In this document: positions 1-8,512 of the stretch, one piece after another
Position numbering within the stretch: position 1 is the stretch's first letter
How the letters are laid out: every line of letters starts with the position of its first letter
Source of the DNA: Fibrivirga algicola
GTDB lineage: Bacteria; Bacteroidota; Bacteroidia; Cytophagales; Spirosomataceae
Assembly: GCF_011742925.1 (NCBI RefSeq)
Contig: NZ_WAEL01000008.1
Span: 248,001 to 312,000, forward strand
Direction: 5' to 3'
DNA: 64,000 bases
The notes under the pieces: generated by a model
Told to the model about the DNA's origin: nothing
What the model saw: the letters and a program-made list of their open reading frames with translations, nothing else
Databases searched by the model: none
Program-made: the position numbers and the translations under genes

Positions 1-1544
1 CTGAAGTTCCCATTGGTGCGGAAGCCAGCGCGTAACCGCAGCCCTTCAATGTTATTGACAGCGATAGCGTATGGATAAGGACCCCAATCGATTGGCCCCC
101 GGCGGTACCAGCCTGTAGTAGCAATCCGGGTTAAAATCTCGGTTGTTCTGATCAACGGTACGGCCCGCAGGGTATCAATCATTTCTTGGACTTTCCGGTC
201 GGCTACACTCAATGAATCGGCAGCGCCCAGATTACGCCGTACACTAGCCCAATACATGTCTTCGGCAATGGCATCTTGCTTGGCATCACCTTCCAGTTCT
301 TCGATCGGAACCGTATTTGTTTTAGCGGTATCGGCTACTGAAACGGTTCGGTCATAGAAGCTCAGCGGTTTAGGCCTGTTCAATATAAACCCACCGTTAC
401 GAGTCACTTGCTGAGCTAATGCCCCAATAGAATTTTTGCCAATACCATAGAGTTCAGCCGTAGTGCGCATGGCAACCGGCATCCAGCCAATCTTATTCCC
501 GATCGAGTCGAGCGCTGGCTCAAGTTCCTGCTCAATTTCAAGGCGGCGCACGTAATTCAGATTCGCCTCGGCACCTACTTTCGCCTCAATCATGGTCAGG
601 GCAAACGTAGTGGTATCGATCCACATTTTACCCGTAAACAGCAGATCCTGTTTGTTTTTTGGGTCGAACTGAATCTCGAAGCAAACAAAGTTGCCGATTT
701 TTACGGTGTCAGCTAGGTACATGGAGTACCAGCCCTTCCAATCTGCACCAACAGGTGAGGCGAAATCTTTGCCTACAACCCGTAGGTAATTTTGATAAAA
801 ATTGTAGCTAAGCGCATTGCCACCCACGAACTGAGAGATGATTTCAGGCTCTACAATGTCCATCCCCTTTAGCCGCGTTTTCAAAATTTCTTCGTGACGG
901 CGTTCAGGCGATTCGCGGTAATAATATTTACTCACCGACTCGGTCATCATCAACGGCATTATTTTGTGCCCGAGATCGTCGACAACAGAATCTTTTTTGT
1001 CCATTGTCGTCAGCACCTTCTTAATAAGTGGGTTGCTGCGCAGCTTATCCGAAATATGGGTTAGTGAGATACTTGTCTTAGCGTAACTATCGTATTCGTA
1101 CGCCCTAATCCGGCTCCGATCGTTTTTATCCAGATTCTTTCGCACGTTTCGCAGAATACCCCAGGCAGGGTTTTCTCCAGCACGTACTATCACCTCCTGT
1201 AATACTTTTCCCGCAGGTGGTAAGCGCAACGTAAGCACCTGCACCTGTTTGCTTTTATCGATACCAAACCGCTTTACACCGAAGCCTATTGAACTCACAT
1301 ACAGTGAATCAGTAAGCCGGCTGGTTTTCAACTCAAAAACCCCATTTTCGTCAGAAGTTACCCCTACGTTTCGTCCAACAAGTGCTACACTTGCAAATGG
1401 AACGCCTTGCCCAGATCTGGCATCCACGACTGTCCCACTCACTACGTAGGTTGGCGTCTGGGCGAGCGCAGAAAAACAGGTAATACCCGTTAAAACTAAT
1501 AAAGCGAATAAGGACAAGAACTTTGAATAGTACAATTTATCCAT
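1..1544 (-). CDS. DUF5686 / carboxypeptidase-like regulatory domain protein (partial, 3' end off window)
   Basis: Reading the minus strand from an ATG at 1544 gives an open frame to the window edge (514 codons, C-terminus missing). It starts with a signal peptide of about 29 residues ending in FSALAQ, followed by a carboxypeptidase-regulatory-like beta domain (GTVVDARSGQGVPFASV, then about 90 residues). The rest matches the DUF5686 type: a long region with YSMYLADTVKIGNFVCFEIQ-like strands that normally leads into an outer-membrane barrel. Family members are Bacteroidetes outer-membrane proteins of unknown function. A perfect TAnnTTTG box (TATATTTG, minus strand, 1572-1565) lies about 20 nt before the ATG and supports this start. 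Family assignment is by eye. Confidence 0.75.
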   Translation of the reverse strand, partial: MDKLYYSKFLSLFALLVLTGITCFSALAQTPTYVVSGTVVDARSGQGVPFASVALVGRNVGVTSDENGVFELKTSRLTDSLYVSSIGFGVKRFGIDKSKQVQVLTLRLPPAGKVLQEVIVRAGENPAWGILRNVRKNLDKNDRSRIRAYEYDSYAKTSISLTHISDKLRSNPLIKKVLTTMDKKDSVVDDLGHKIMPLMMTESVSKYYYRESPERRHEEILKTRLKGMDIVEPEIISQFVGGNALSYNFYQNYLRVVGKDFASPVGADWKGWYSMYLADTVKIGNFVCFEIQFDPKNKQDLLFTGKMWIDTTTFALTMIEAKVGAEANLNYVRRLEIEQELEPALDSIGNKIGWMPVAMRTTAELYGIGKNSIGALAQQVTRNGGFILNRPKPLSFYDRTVSVADTAKTNTVPIEELEGDAKQDAIAEDMYWASVRRNLGAADSLSVADRKVQEMIDTLRAVPLIRTTEILTRIATTGWYRRGPIDWGPYPYAIAVNNIEGLRLRAGFRTNGNF

Positions 1545-1564
1545 ATGTAACGCAAGTGATTACA

Positions 1565-1572
1565 CAAATATA
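1565..1572 (-). promoter_or_regulatory. Bacteroidetes -7 box for the DUF5686 gene
   Basis: The minus strand reads TATATTTG, a full match to the Bacteroidetes -7 consensus TAnnTTTG, and the ATG lies about 20 nt downstream. I saw no clear -33 TTG element, so this is a likely rather than proven promoter. Confidence 0.5.
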
Positions 1573-1841
1573 CGGTTGGTAAAGCGGGTACAGTGAGTAT
1601 ACTCAGGTGAAGCGTACTATAATGTGTATGAAATGCATAAGTTTTTACCTGAATTCAGGTAGACAACACAACTTACTTAGTCGTACGCAGCTTAGAATAG
1701 CTTGACTAAGTTACGAGTGGTAACATTACATACTACCATTAAAAATTCTTACGATGCAAAAAAAATATCGTAGCACAATTGGCCATAACCAGAGATAATG
1801 ACAGCATTAGCTCTACTCAGGGCGAGGTAATCATCTTCTCT

Positions 1842-3329
1842 TTAAATAAATACCTGATATTGAAGCGTTAGCTGGCCCAATCTGCCAGCAGGCACGATTC
1901 GGTTAGCATCCAGTAGCGCCTGGTAATAGGGCCGATTTTGATAGTCAAGAGTAAACTTGCCATTGTGGCCTTTTATCAAGTAGTTAATACCTACATTATA
2001 TACACCAAGTGTATTGCTTACGCGTTGATAACTGGCTATTTGAGCCTGTGCATAAGGCAGTAAGGTACCATTACCACTCCCAAACAGATCCTGTTTCATT
2101 AGGTACCCAACCTGCGAGTAAATAACACTGCCCGTACCAAACATAGGAAACGCATTTCCCTGTGTGCCGCCAATACTACCACCACCGGGCGACAACGAAT
2201 TGGCAATTCCAGAAGCCGGATTCATAATCCCATTAAAACGCAGGTAGTTAGTGCCATAGTCAGTGTGAAAATAACCCAGGTACGCGTTGATAGCTGTCCC
2301 TTTCGCTGAATTCAGAGGCATGTCCAGAAAGGAGGCCACAGACCACAGATTCATAGTCTGATAGGTAGTATCTGATGCAGTGGCCGCTTTCAGCCAGGTA
2401 GCATTTTTTTGCGTAATAAAGCCTGCTTCAAGATTAAGTACCCGCTTTTTCCCTAGGTACGTTCCAGTCATATAGCCTGGAACCTGATGGGATTCTTTGT
2501 CCAGAAACTGGTAGACCAGCATGGCCTGATATTGCTTATGATGGCCTTTAAGCGCAAAACTGGCATTAGGACCTAATGCGGGGGGGGCGGCTCCATTTGT
2601 CTGGATTGGAAATGGGTCACTAATGGCAAACCGGTAGTCGAGTTGTCCTACCTGACCACGGGCGTAAACCGTCAGTTTCCGGGCAAACTCATCAGTCTGA
2701 TCAACTGTGGCCTGAGCGAACACAGGTACGTCCATACTCATGATCGTACCTACGCTGGGCTGAGTAAAACGCGAAAGGCCATTCACTATAGTAAGTCCGC
2801 CTCCCACTTTGAGGTAATCACGGTTTTTAATTACCTGATATTCTCCCAGCGCATCATGAAAAAAGGCCGCTACTTTTCGGTTGCTGGGAGTACCGGTCGT
2901 GTTGAAAGCCGGAAATCCATTCAGGTAATTAAAATTATTCATCCCATACTGAAAGTACAGGAATACCCGGTCGCTGATCTGACCGTATAGCTGTATACGC
3001 GTACGCCGCAAGCCAAAATCAACGGTCTCCGAGGCTGGCTCCTGAATGACTGTTGAGCCAGGATTACTTTGATTAGCACGTACCCAGGTCTGGTTGAGGA
3101 AAGTAACCCGAAAGAAGTGTGAGCCTGACTCGTTTAGATTGTACCTCAACTCGTTTTTAGTTGCTGGTATCTTTTGAGGAGCTTTGTCAAGGCTGCCAGG
3201 TAATCCGCTTACTGATGAAGTTGTCGGTAGAGAATCGACAACGGTAGGCGTTGGGCCGGGAACAGGCGTAGTTTGCGCATAAGCAACGCAAGTGAGCCAA
3301 TTTAGCCCAAGCGTAATAAGTAGCTTCAT
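1842..3329 (-). CDS. Porin-like outer-membrane beta-barrel protein
   Basis: About 495 residues. It has a clear signal peptide (MKLLITLGLNWLTCVAYAQ), a Pro/Thr/Ser-rich linker, then a domain rich in alternating aromatic/polar strands (RRTRIQLYGQISDRVFLYFQYG, then many Tyr/Gly/Asn-rich strands) and an aromatic C-terminus (LQYQVFI), as in barrel proteins. The start of the mature domain resembles phosphate-selective porin O/P-type proteins of Bacteroidetes. Substrate is unknown. The longest frame opens at a TTG at 3356, but that codon sits inside a -7 box (TAGCTTTG), so the ATG at 3329 was chosen. It is followed upstream by a DUF2147-like gene on the same strand, but nothing shows they share a transcript. 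Confidence 0.6.
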   Translation of the reverse strand: MKLLITLGLNWLTCVAYAQTTPVPGPTPTVVDSLPTTSSVSGLPGSLDKAPQKIPATKNELRYNLNESGSHFFRVTFLNQTWVRANQSNPGSTVIQEPASETVDFGLRRTRIQLYGQISDRVFLYFQYGMNNFNYLNGFPAFNTTGTPSNRKVAAFFHDALGEYQVIKNRDYLKVGGGLTIVNGLSRFTQPSVGTIMSMDVPVFAQATVDQTDEFARKLTVYARGQVGQLDYRFAISDPFPIQTNGAAPPALGPNASFALKGHHKQYQAMLVYQFLDKESHQVPGYMTGTYLGKKRVLNLEAGFITQKNATWLKAATASDTTYQTMNLWSVASFLDMPLNSAKGTAINAYLGYFHTDYGTNYLRFNGIMNPASGIANSLSPGGGSIGGTQGNAFPMFGTGSVIYSQVGYLMKQDLFGSGNGTLLPYAQAQIASYQRVSNTLGVYNVGINYLIKGHNGKFTLDYQNRPYYQALLDANRIVPAGRLGQLTLQYQVFI

Positions 3330-3353
3330 AACTGGTTGTATTGAATCAGGGAA

Positions 3354-3361
3354 CAAAGCTA
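3354..3361 (-). promoter_or_regulatory. -7 box upstream of the porin-like gene
   Basis: The minus strand reads TAGCTTTG, a perfect TAnnTTTG match, 24 nt before the ATG at 3329. It overlaps the TTG that opens the longer frame, which argues against that upstream start. Confidence 0.55.
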
Positions 3362-3433
3362 CCTCCCTACTTCACTACATCCCGTTAAAAGAGAGTTGAA
3401 TATGACTTAAAAGGCGGTTAAACTGCCACTGGC

Positions 3434-3844
3434 TTAACTGGCAGACTGCCTGGTCAGAACCAGTTCTTTATTGATGAACCGTACACCCTTATAGACGGTT
3501 GCGACCAGGGTGTTTGGGCTAGTCATACGGAGTTCAACATCAAATTTTGACCCTGAGGTAGGGTGAATCATAGTGCCTCCTTTCCACTCGTTCTGAGTGT
3601 ATGACAGATTAGTCAGTACAACCTGATTTTTGATGTCGCCATAATCACTGGCACAACTGGCACTGATAGCTGCCATTCGACCAAAGTAGCGTCCATTCTC
3701 CCGATAGATCTCCACACAGGTTTGTTTTTTCGGAAAAAGCCATCTGCCCAGAATGCGGTCTGCACTGGTATCAGATGATTGCCCGGCAGTTGTTAAAACG
3801 AGGCAGAGCAGGAGGGCAAGGCTAATTCTGGAAACTAGGAGCAT
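3434..3844 (-). CDS. DUF2147-like secreted protein
   Basis: 136 residues with an N-terminal signal peptide (MLLVSRISLALLLCLVLTTAGQSS). The mature part has the DUF2147 pattern: ILGRW near its start, a strand like VEIYRENGRYFGRM, then GTMIHPTSGSKFDVELRM and a final strand ending in ELVLTRQ. Many DUF2147 proteins are small periplasmic or secreted proteins with no established function. It contains two Cys (CVEIY and SCASD) that could form a disulfide. A 13-bp perfect AT-rich inverted repeat lies about 65 bp upstream. The family call is moderate because the domain is short and divergent. Confidence 0.55.
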   Translation of the reverse strand: MLLVSRISLALLLCLVLTTAGQSSDTSADRILGRWLFPKKQTCVEIYRENGRYFGRMAAISASCASDYGDIKNQVVLTNLSYTQNEWKGGTMIHPTSGSKFDVELRMTSPNTLVATVYKGVRFINKELVLTRQSAS

Positions 3845-3910
3845 ATATCAGATTTGTTGTGTACTGAGGCTTAAACGCGTAACTAAATTACATAGTTTCA
3901 AGAAAATAGC

Positions 3911-3941
3911 CATTAAATCTATAATAAATATAGATTTAATG
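3911..3941. repeat. 13-bp perfect AT-rich inverted repeat
   Basis: The arms CATTAAATCTATA (3911-3923) and TATAGATTTAATG (3929-3941) are perfectly complementary around a 5-nt loop. Allowing a one-base bulge, the pairing extends three more base pairs outward. It lies 67 bp before the DUF2147-like start and 21 bp from the U-run of the neighbouring small-RNA candidate. It could be an operator; it lacks the GC-rich stem of a terminator. Confidence 0.6.
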
Positions 3942-3961
3942 CTAAATAACTGATATGGCAC

Positions 3962-4045
3962 AAAAAAGCCGTCGGAGAAACTCCGCCGGCTTTCCGCTTC
4001 TATCCACACCATTACAGAGCTAATACATTGCTGTATCGAGCTCTG
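3962..4045 (-). ncRNA. Putative small RNA 1 (paired with the element at 4378-4472)
   Basis: Read on the minus strand: a 5' hairpin (CAGAGCT at 4045-4039 with AGCTCTG at 4021-4015, plus an inner 5-bp ATACA/TGTAT stem and a TTGC-type loop), a conserved single-stranded box TGGTGTGGATA (4011-4001), four variable bases, CGGAAAGC, and a 10-bp terminator hairpin with one mismatch (stem 3968-3990) ending in six Us. No convincing coding frame fits the same layout. The element at 4378-4472 repeats this arrangement with different stems. The true 5' end is unknown and no good promoter was seen. Function is unknown. Confidence 0.55.
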
Positions 4046-4377
4046 ATGTTCAACCTTCCCTTTGTAAAGGATCTTTATACATTTCGGCCACTGCACAAGG
4101 CAATTTGCCTACCGTATGACAACTAAAAATAGATAGGATTTGTATAGTATCGCTCTCTAAATAAGCGAGAGTTTGACCCTCAAGCGAAGTCCGTCTCAAT
4201 TACTCTCCTATTTCAATGGATTAACGTCTACTCCGTCGTAAAAATTGCATTGACGCTAAACAGAAGCAAGGTCTACTTGTAAAAATCTAAAAAATTCGCA
4301 CCAGCAGAAACAGCTACGCAACTGGGAAATAGCGCCTAAAAAAGTGGGGATCAGTAGCGTGCGTTTATGGATTGCAT

Positions 4378-4472
4378 AAAAAAAAGCTATTCAGGATCCC
4401 TAAATAGCTTTCCGACTATATCCACACCAGTTAAGCCAGTATGATCCATGCGAACCAACCTGAGGGCTTAAC
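4378..4472 (-). ncRNA. Putative small RNA 2 (paired with the element at 3962-4045)
   Basis: Read on the minus strand: an 8-bp perfect stem (GTTAAGCC at 4472-4465, GGCTTAAC at 4437-4430), then immediately the conserved box TGGTGTGGATA (4429-4419), four variable bases, CGGAAAGC, and a terminator hairpin (AGCTATT/AATAGCT, 4409-4385, with an inner AGG/CCT) ending in seven Us. Box sequence and spacing equal those of the first copy, while both stems differ in sequence but keep pairing. A near-match to the -7 box (TTTATTTG) lies just upstream of the first stem. A 20-codon frame exists inside (starting MDHTG), but it is not kept in copy 1, so an RNA is preferred. Confidence 0.55.
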
Positions 4473-4640
4473 CTTATTATAATCGCAAATAAACAGACTT
4501 TCTACCTAAGCATTATTAACGATGTCTCTTTTTAAATTAGATTTAGATTAAAAAAACTCCATTTTATTTAACGGCTTATATGCGACCGTTAGAGACCATT
4601 GTAAAATGATTAGCGAGTCGACCGGCTATATTTGTTCCTT

Positions 4641-5513
4641 ATGATTATACTGAACTTACTAGCCCGTTTACCTTTTTTTGCCCTGTATTGGCTGTCTGAT
4701 CTGTTGTATCTGCTTACCGCTTATATTATTCGCTACCGCCGGCACGTCGTTCTTGATAATCTCCGTCACGCTTTTCCCGACTCGACGGACAAGCAGATAC
4801 AGGCAATGGCACGGGACTTCTACCGCAATTTCTGTGATGTGCTAGTCGAGACAATCAAGTTGCCCCGCATTTCGGCCGAAGAAATGGCAAAACGAGTGAC
4901 CCTGGTAAATCGCGAAATGGTAAAGCAGTTTCTGGATCAGGGGCAGACTATATTGGGGGCGGCTGGTCATCAATGCAACTGGGAGTGGGTGCCTGCCGCT
5001 ACGATTGTCAGTGGTATACCAGTCGATTCTGTATATAAGCCCCTTCACAACGCTTCGTCTGAACGGGTCATGCAGCAGATTCGGGGTACGTTTGGTGCTC
5101 ATTTGATCCCCATGAACCGGCTGCCACGCGAAATGGTGGCCCGGCGTCACTTGCCACGCATTGTCGCTTTAGTGGCCGACCAGATGCCCAACATACCGGA
5201 AGCCGCTTATTGGACTACTTTTCTGAACAGGGAGACTCCTTTCTTTCCCGGTACCGAACGGTTGGCTCGTAGCCAGAAACTACCCGTTATCTACCTCGAC
5301 CTGATTCGTAATCGACGCGGCTACTATACGGCTACTTTCTCGTTGCTGGCTACTCCTCCTTACACCGATTTACCCAACGGTGAAATCATCGAGCGCTATC
5401 GCGATCGGTTGACAGAGACCATTCTGAAACAACCGGCCAACTGGCTCTGGTCGCATAAACGCTGGAAGCACCAACGCGAAAAGTACGCCAAAATCAATAC
5501 CAAACTGGAGTGA
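4641..5513 (+). CDS. Lipid A biosynthesis-type lysophospholipid acyltransferase (LpxL/HtrB family)
   Basis: 290 residues from the ATG at 4641; the frame extends three codons further to a TTG that was not used. The N-terminus is a membrane anchor (IILNLLARLPFFALYWLSDL) followed by the family's RRHVVLDNLRHAFPD segment. The catalytic HX4E motif reads HQCNWE (H110, E115), and an EKYAK-type basic tail follows the WLWSHKRWK motif typical of KDO-dependent lipid A acyltransferases. The enzyme should transfer an acyl chain to lipid A or a related lipid on the inner face of the inner membrane. It is convergent with the GMC oxidoreductase gene. Acyl donor and exact substrate cannot be read from sequence. 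Confidence 0.88.
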   Translation: MIILNLLARLPFFALYWLSDLLYLLTAYIIRYRRHVVLDNLRHAFPDSTDKQIQAMARDFYRNFCDVLVETIKLPRISAEEMAKRVTLVNREMVKQFLDQGQTILGAAGHQCNWEWVPAATIVSGIPVDSVYKPLHNASSERVMQQIRGTFGAHLIPMNRLPREMVARRHLPRIVALVADQMPNIPEAAYWTTFLNRETPFFPGTERLARSQKLPVIYLDLIRNRRGYYTATFSLLATPPYTDLPNGEIIERYRDRLTETILKQPANWLWSHKRWKHQREKYAKINTKLE

Positions 5514-5536
5514 CGTACCACACCCCTCAGGTGCGT

Positions 5537-7243
5537 TCACAGATTCTTGCGCTTCAGTTCAGCTATAGCAAAATCGGCAGCCCGGGCTGTAAGCGCCATA
5601 AACGTGATTGAGGGGTTTTGCGTACCGGTGCTGGTCATTGCTGCCCCGTCCGTCACAAACACGTTTTTAACGGCGTGCAACTGGCTGTGGGCATTCAGTA
5701 GCGACGTTTTGGGATCGCGCCCCATTCGCACGCCGCCCATCTCGTGAATATCGAGTCCGGGATTCCGCTTGTCGTCGTGTGCACTGATCTGGGTATGCCC
5801 TGATTTTTCAAGCATGTACCGGCCCTGTTCCAAAAAATCTGCCAGCATTTTCTCGTCATTGTCCGTATAACCAACAGACGTCACCAGTTGCGGAATGCCC
5901 CACTGGTCTTTCAGGTCAGGGCTTAGTCGAACGTGGTTCTCGAAGCGAGGGACGGTTTCCCCCTGCATCATCATGTACGTATGCCAGGGGCCAGGTTTTG
6001 TCTGATCTTCTTTGAACTCAGCCCCAAACGTAGCCTCGCCTGTAACGCCCCGTCCCCGTGCTGCACTGAAAGCAACCATGTAACCGCGCAGGAAATCGGT
6101 TTCCTGCCGGTGCACATTCCGGAAATTCGGCATAAAGGCAGTGGTGGGACGACGACCGTAGTAATAGCCGTCCGGGAATCCGTCGTAGGTGGCGGTTAAG
6201 GAACCCCGGTAATTATGGAACGCGATGTATCGGCCTAATAGGCCGTTATCATTCCCTAATCCATTCGGAAACCGCCCAGATTTTGAATTAAGTAGTACCA
6301 AGTTTGTATTCAGGGCGGCTGCATTGACAAAGATGATCCGGGCGAAATACTCGGTCACTTTTTTGGTGTTGGTGTCAACTACCCGCACCCCCGTAGCTTT
6401 CTGCTTAGCATCATCATAAATAATTGACTCCACTACCGAAAATGGCCTCAGGGTCAGTTTACCCGTTTTGGCCGCCCAGGGCAGGGTCGATGAGTTACTG
6501 CTAAAATACCCACCGAAGGGACAACCTCTGTAGCAAAGGTGCCGCGCCTGACATTGCGCCCGGCCCTGGTCATAATGAATCTGCTGCGGCTCTGTCAGGT
6601 GAGCACAACGGCCAATGATAACGTACCTGTCTTTGTAGAGTGAGGCTACCGTTTTCTGTACCTCTTTCTCGACGCAATTCAATTCCCACGGCTTCAGAAA
6701 CTCCCCGTCAGGGAGCGTGTCCAGGCCATCTTTGTTGCCTGATATACCAGCGAAACGCTCTACATGGCTATACCAGGGGGCCAGGTCGTCGTACCGGATG
6801 GGCCAGTCGATTGCAGACCCATCGCGATTGTTGGCGTCAAAATCATACTTGCTCCAGCGCTGTGTTTGCCGCGCCCAGATCAGTGACTTCCCCCCCACCT
6901 GATAGCCCTTTATCCAGTCGAAAGGCTTTTCCTGCACGTAAGGATGCTCTTTGTCTTTGACAAAGAAATGCTGAGTGCCTTCATCAAGCGCATAACACTT
7001 GGTAGCAATGGGGTTTTGCTCGTCAAACGCCAGCGGCATACGGTTGCGGTGCTGAAAATCCCAGGGATTGCTCATCGCCGTGGGGTAATCGGCTACGTGT
7101 TTCACGTCGCGGCCCCGCTCCAGCACAAGCGTCCGTAGCCCCTTTTCGGTTAATTCTTTAGCTGCCCAGCCACCACTTATCCCCGACCCAATAACGATGG
7201 CATCGTAGGCATGCTGCTCTTTTCCCGGTCCATTGACGTACAT
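5537..7243 (-). CDS. GMC-family FAD-dependent oxidoreductase
   Basis: 568 residues from the ATG at 7243. The longer frame overlaps the upstream SDR gene and lacks family similarity before YDAIVIGSG. Features: dinucleotide-binding motif GSGISGG near residue 19; an ERGRD segment after the second strand; a four-Cys stretch (CQARHLCYRGCPFGG) in the middle, seen in gluconate-dehydrogenase-like GMC proteins; and the C-terminal block GGVRMG ... TGTQNPSITFMALTARAA with the catalytic-loop region. It probably oxidises a sugar or polyol with FAD. The usual small partner subunit is not adjacent; instead an SDR gene lies 19 bp upstream on the same strand, suggesting co-transcription and a linked redox role. 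Confidence 0.85.
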   Translation of the reverse strand: MYVNGPGKEQHAYDAIVIGSGISGGWAAKELTEKGLRTLVLERGRDVKHVADYPTAMSNPWDFQHRNRMPLAFDEQNPIATKCYALDEGTQHFFVKDKEHPYVQEKPFDWIKGYQVGGKSLIWARQTQRWSKYDFDANNRDGSAIDWPIRYDDLAPWYSHVERFAGISGNKDGLDTLPDGEFLKPWELNCVEKEVQKTVASLYKDRYVIIGRCAHLTEPQQIHYDQGRAQCQARHLCYRGCPFGGYFSSNSSTLPWAAKTGKLTLRPFSVVESIIYDDAKQKATGVRVVDTNTKKVTEYFARIIFVNAAALNTNLVLLNSKSGRFPNGLGNDNGLLGRYIAFHNYRGSLTATYDGFPDGYYYGRRPTTAFMPNFRNVHRQETDFLRGYMVAFSAARGRGVTGEATFGAEFKEDQTKPGPWHTYMMMQGETVPRFENHVRLSPDLKDQWGIPQLVTSVGYTDNDEKMLADFLEQGRYMLEKSGHTQISAHDDKRNPGLDIHEMGGVRMGRDPKTSLLNAHSQLHAVKNVFVTDGAAMTSTGTQNPSITFMALTARAADFAIAELKRKNL

Positions 7244-7262
7244 GGCCTTCCAATAGCTGGTT

Positions 7263-8003
7263 TTACTTTCTATGAATGGTGGTGGCAGCTGATTGAGCCG
7301 CGGCCAGAATCGTAATGTCGGCAATAGTCACGTGGGCCGGTGCCGATACAGCATAAGCGATTGTATCTGCAATATCGGCCGCCTGCAGTGCATCGAACCC
7401 GGCATATACCTGAGCAGCGCGGGCAGTATCGCCTTTGAAACGAACCGTTGAAAAATCGGTCTGAACGGCACCTGGGGCAATATTCGTCACTTTGATTCCG
7501 TGCTGGGTAAGGTCTAAGCGCATACCCGTACTGATGGCTTCAACGGCAGCCTTACTAGCGCAATACACCGCTCCGTTGGCGTAAGTCTGTTTGCCGGCAA
7601 TGCTGCTCATGTTCACGATATGCCCCCGCTGCCGGGCTACCATACCGGGTACTACCGCCTTCGATACGTAAAGCAGGCCCTGTACATTTCCGTCGATCAT
7701 GGCATCCCAGTCGGCTACTTCACCATCCTGAATCGGCGACATACCGTAGGCGTTACCCGCGTTGTTTACCAACACGTCGATCGACTGCCAGGCGTCGGGC
7801 AGAGCCGTAATTGCCGCCGACACCGACTCGTTGTCCCGAACATCAAACGTGACAATGTGCGTCTCAACGGGTAGCTGAGCAGCCAGTTCATCAAGCTTTT
7901 CCTGCCGACGTCCGCAAAGAATCAGCTTGTAATTTAGTTTGGCAAGGGCTTCGGCGGTTGCCCAGCCTATGCCCGATGAAGCGCCGGTGATGAGTGCGAT
8001 CAT
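7263..8003 (-). CDS. Short-chain dehydrogenase/reductase (SDR)
   Basis: 246 residues with all classical SDR motifs: TGASSGIG at 6-13, NNAG at 80-83, catalytic Ser in NMSS (about 133), and YCASK with Y147 and K151. The GRR after the second strand suggests NADP(H). It resembles the serine/3-hydroxy acid dehydrogenase (YdfG-like) subgroup. The gene precedes the GMC oxidoreductase gene with a 19-bp gap on the same strand and is divergent from a GNAT gene. The substrate is not determined by the sequence. Confidence 0.9.
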   Translation of the reverse strand: MIALITGASSGIGWATAEALAKLNYKLILCGRRQEKLDELAAQLPVETHIVTFDVRDNESVSAAITALPDAWQSIDVLVNNAGNAYGMSPIQDGEVADWDAMIDGNVQGLLYVSKAVVPGMVARQRGHIVNMSSIAGKQTYANGAVYCASKAAVEAISTGMRLDLTQHGIKVTNIAPGAVQTDFSTVRFKGDTARAAQVYAGFDALQAADIADTIAYAVSAPAHVTIADITILAAAQSAATTIHRK

Positions 8004-8053
8004 GTTGGTTATGTACGGTTTCCTGATTTATTTACTTCTTTTGGCCGCCGGAC

Positions 8054-8061
8054 TATTTTTG
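8054..8061 (+). promoter_or_regulatory. -7 box for the GNAT gene at 8102
   Basis: TATTTTTG is a perfect TAnnTTTG match 40 bp before the ATG. No convincing -33 element was found at the usual distance. Confidence 0.45.
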
Positions 8062-8101
8062 CCCAGCATGCTGACCACGCTATGCTCACTTACCTTTCCA
8101 T

Positions 8102-8512
8102 ATGTCAACCCACATTGGTTCTATTTCAGCAGTCGATACATACCCACTTCGACACTCGGTGTTGTGGCCCGACAAACCTTTCAACTATGTCATACTTGAC
8201 GACGACGATCGGGGTTACCATTACGGAACGTACCTGGACACAGAGCTGGTAGCGGTCATCTCTCTGTTTGTCGACGGACCAACCGCTCGTTTCCGCAAAT
8301 TTGCCACCCGACCTGATCAGCAACATAAAGGGCTGGGTACGTTACTGCTCCGGCACGTATTCGCCGAAGCCCGCCGATTGGGCGCGTCAACCATTTGCTG
8401 CGACGCCCGGCTCAATGCTGCCACCTTTTATCAGCGGTTCGGCATGGAGCCTACTGGTGAGGTGTTTTACAAAGGGCCAATTGCCTATCAGCGTTACGAA
8501 ACCCGTACATAG
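8102..8512 (+). CDS. GNAT-family N-acetyltransferase
   Basis: 136 residues covering one GNAT fold. The acetyl-CoA binding motif A reads RPDQQHKGLGTLLLRH (Q-x-x-G-x-G type), followed by motif B around AATFYQRFGMEPTGEVF. The domain fills the whole protein, so it acts alone on a small molecule or a protein N-terminus; substrate is unknown. The last 19 bp overlap the 3' end of pheA on the other strand, a tail-to-tail overlap. A -7 box lies 40 bp upstream. Confidence 0.85.
   Translation: MSTHIGSISAVDTYPLRHSVLWPDKPFNYVILDDDDRGYHYGTYLDTELVAVISLFVDGPTARFRKFATRPDQQHKGLGTLLLRHVFAEARRLGASTICCDARLNAATFYQRFGMEPTGEVFYKGPIAYQRYETRT

Noticed and set aside
3848-4096. 82-codon minus-strand frame overlapping small RNA 1
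   Set aside because: It has no family features, covers the palindrome, terminator and conserved RNA box, and its residues are not preserved in the second RNA copy.
4378-4460. 20-codon peptide frame (MDHTG start) ending before the terminator of small RNA 2
   Set aside because: The frame is interrupted in the other copy, where only the box and stems are kept, so coding is unlikely.
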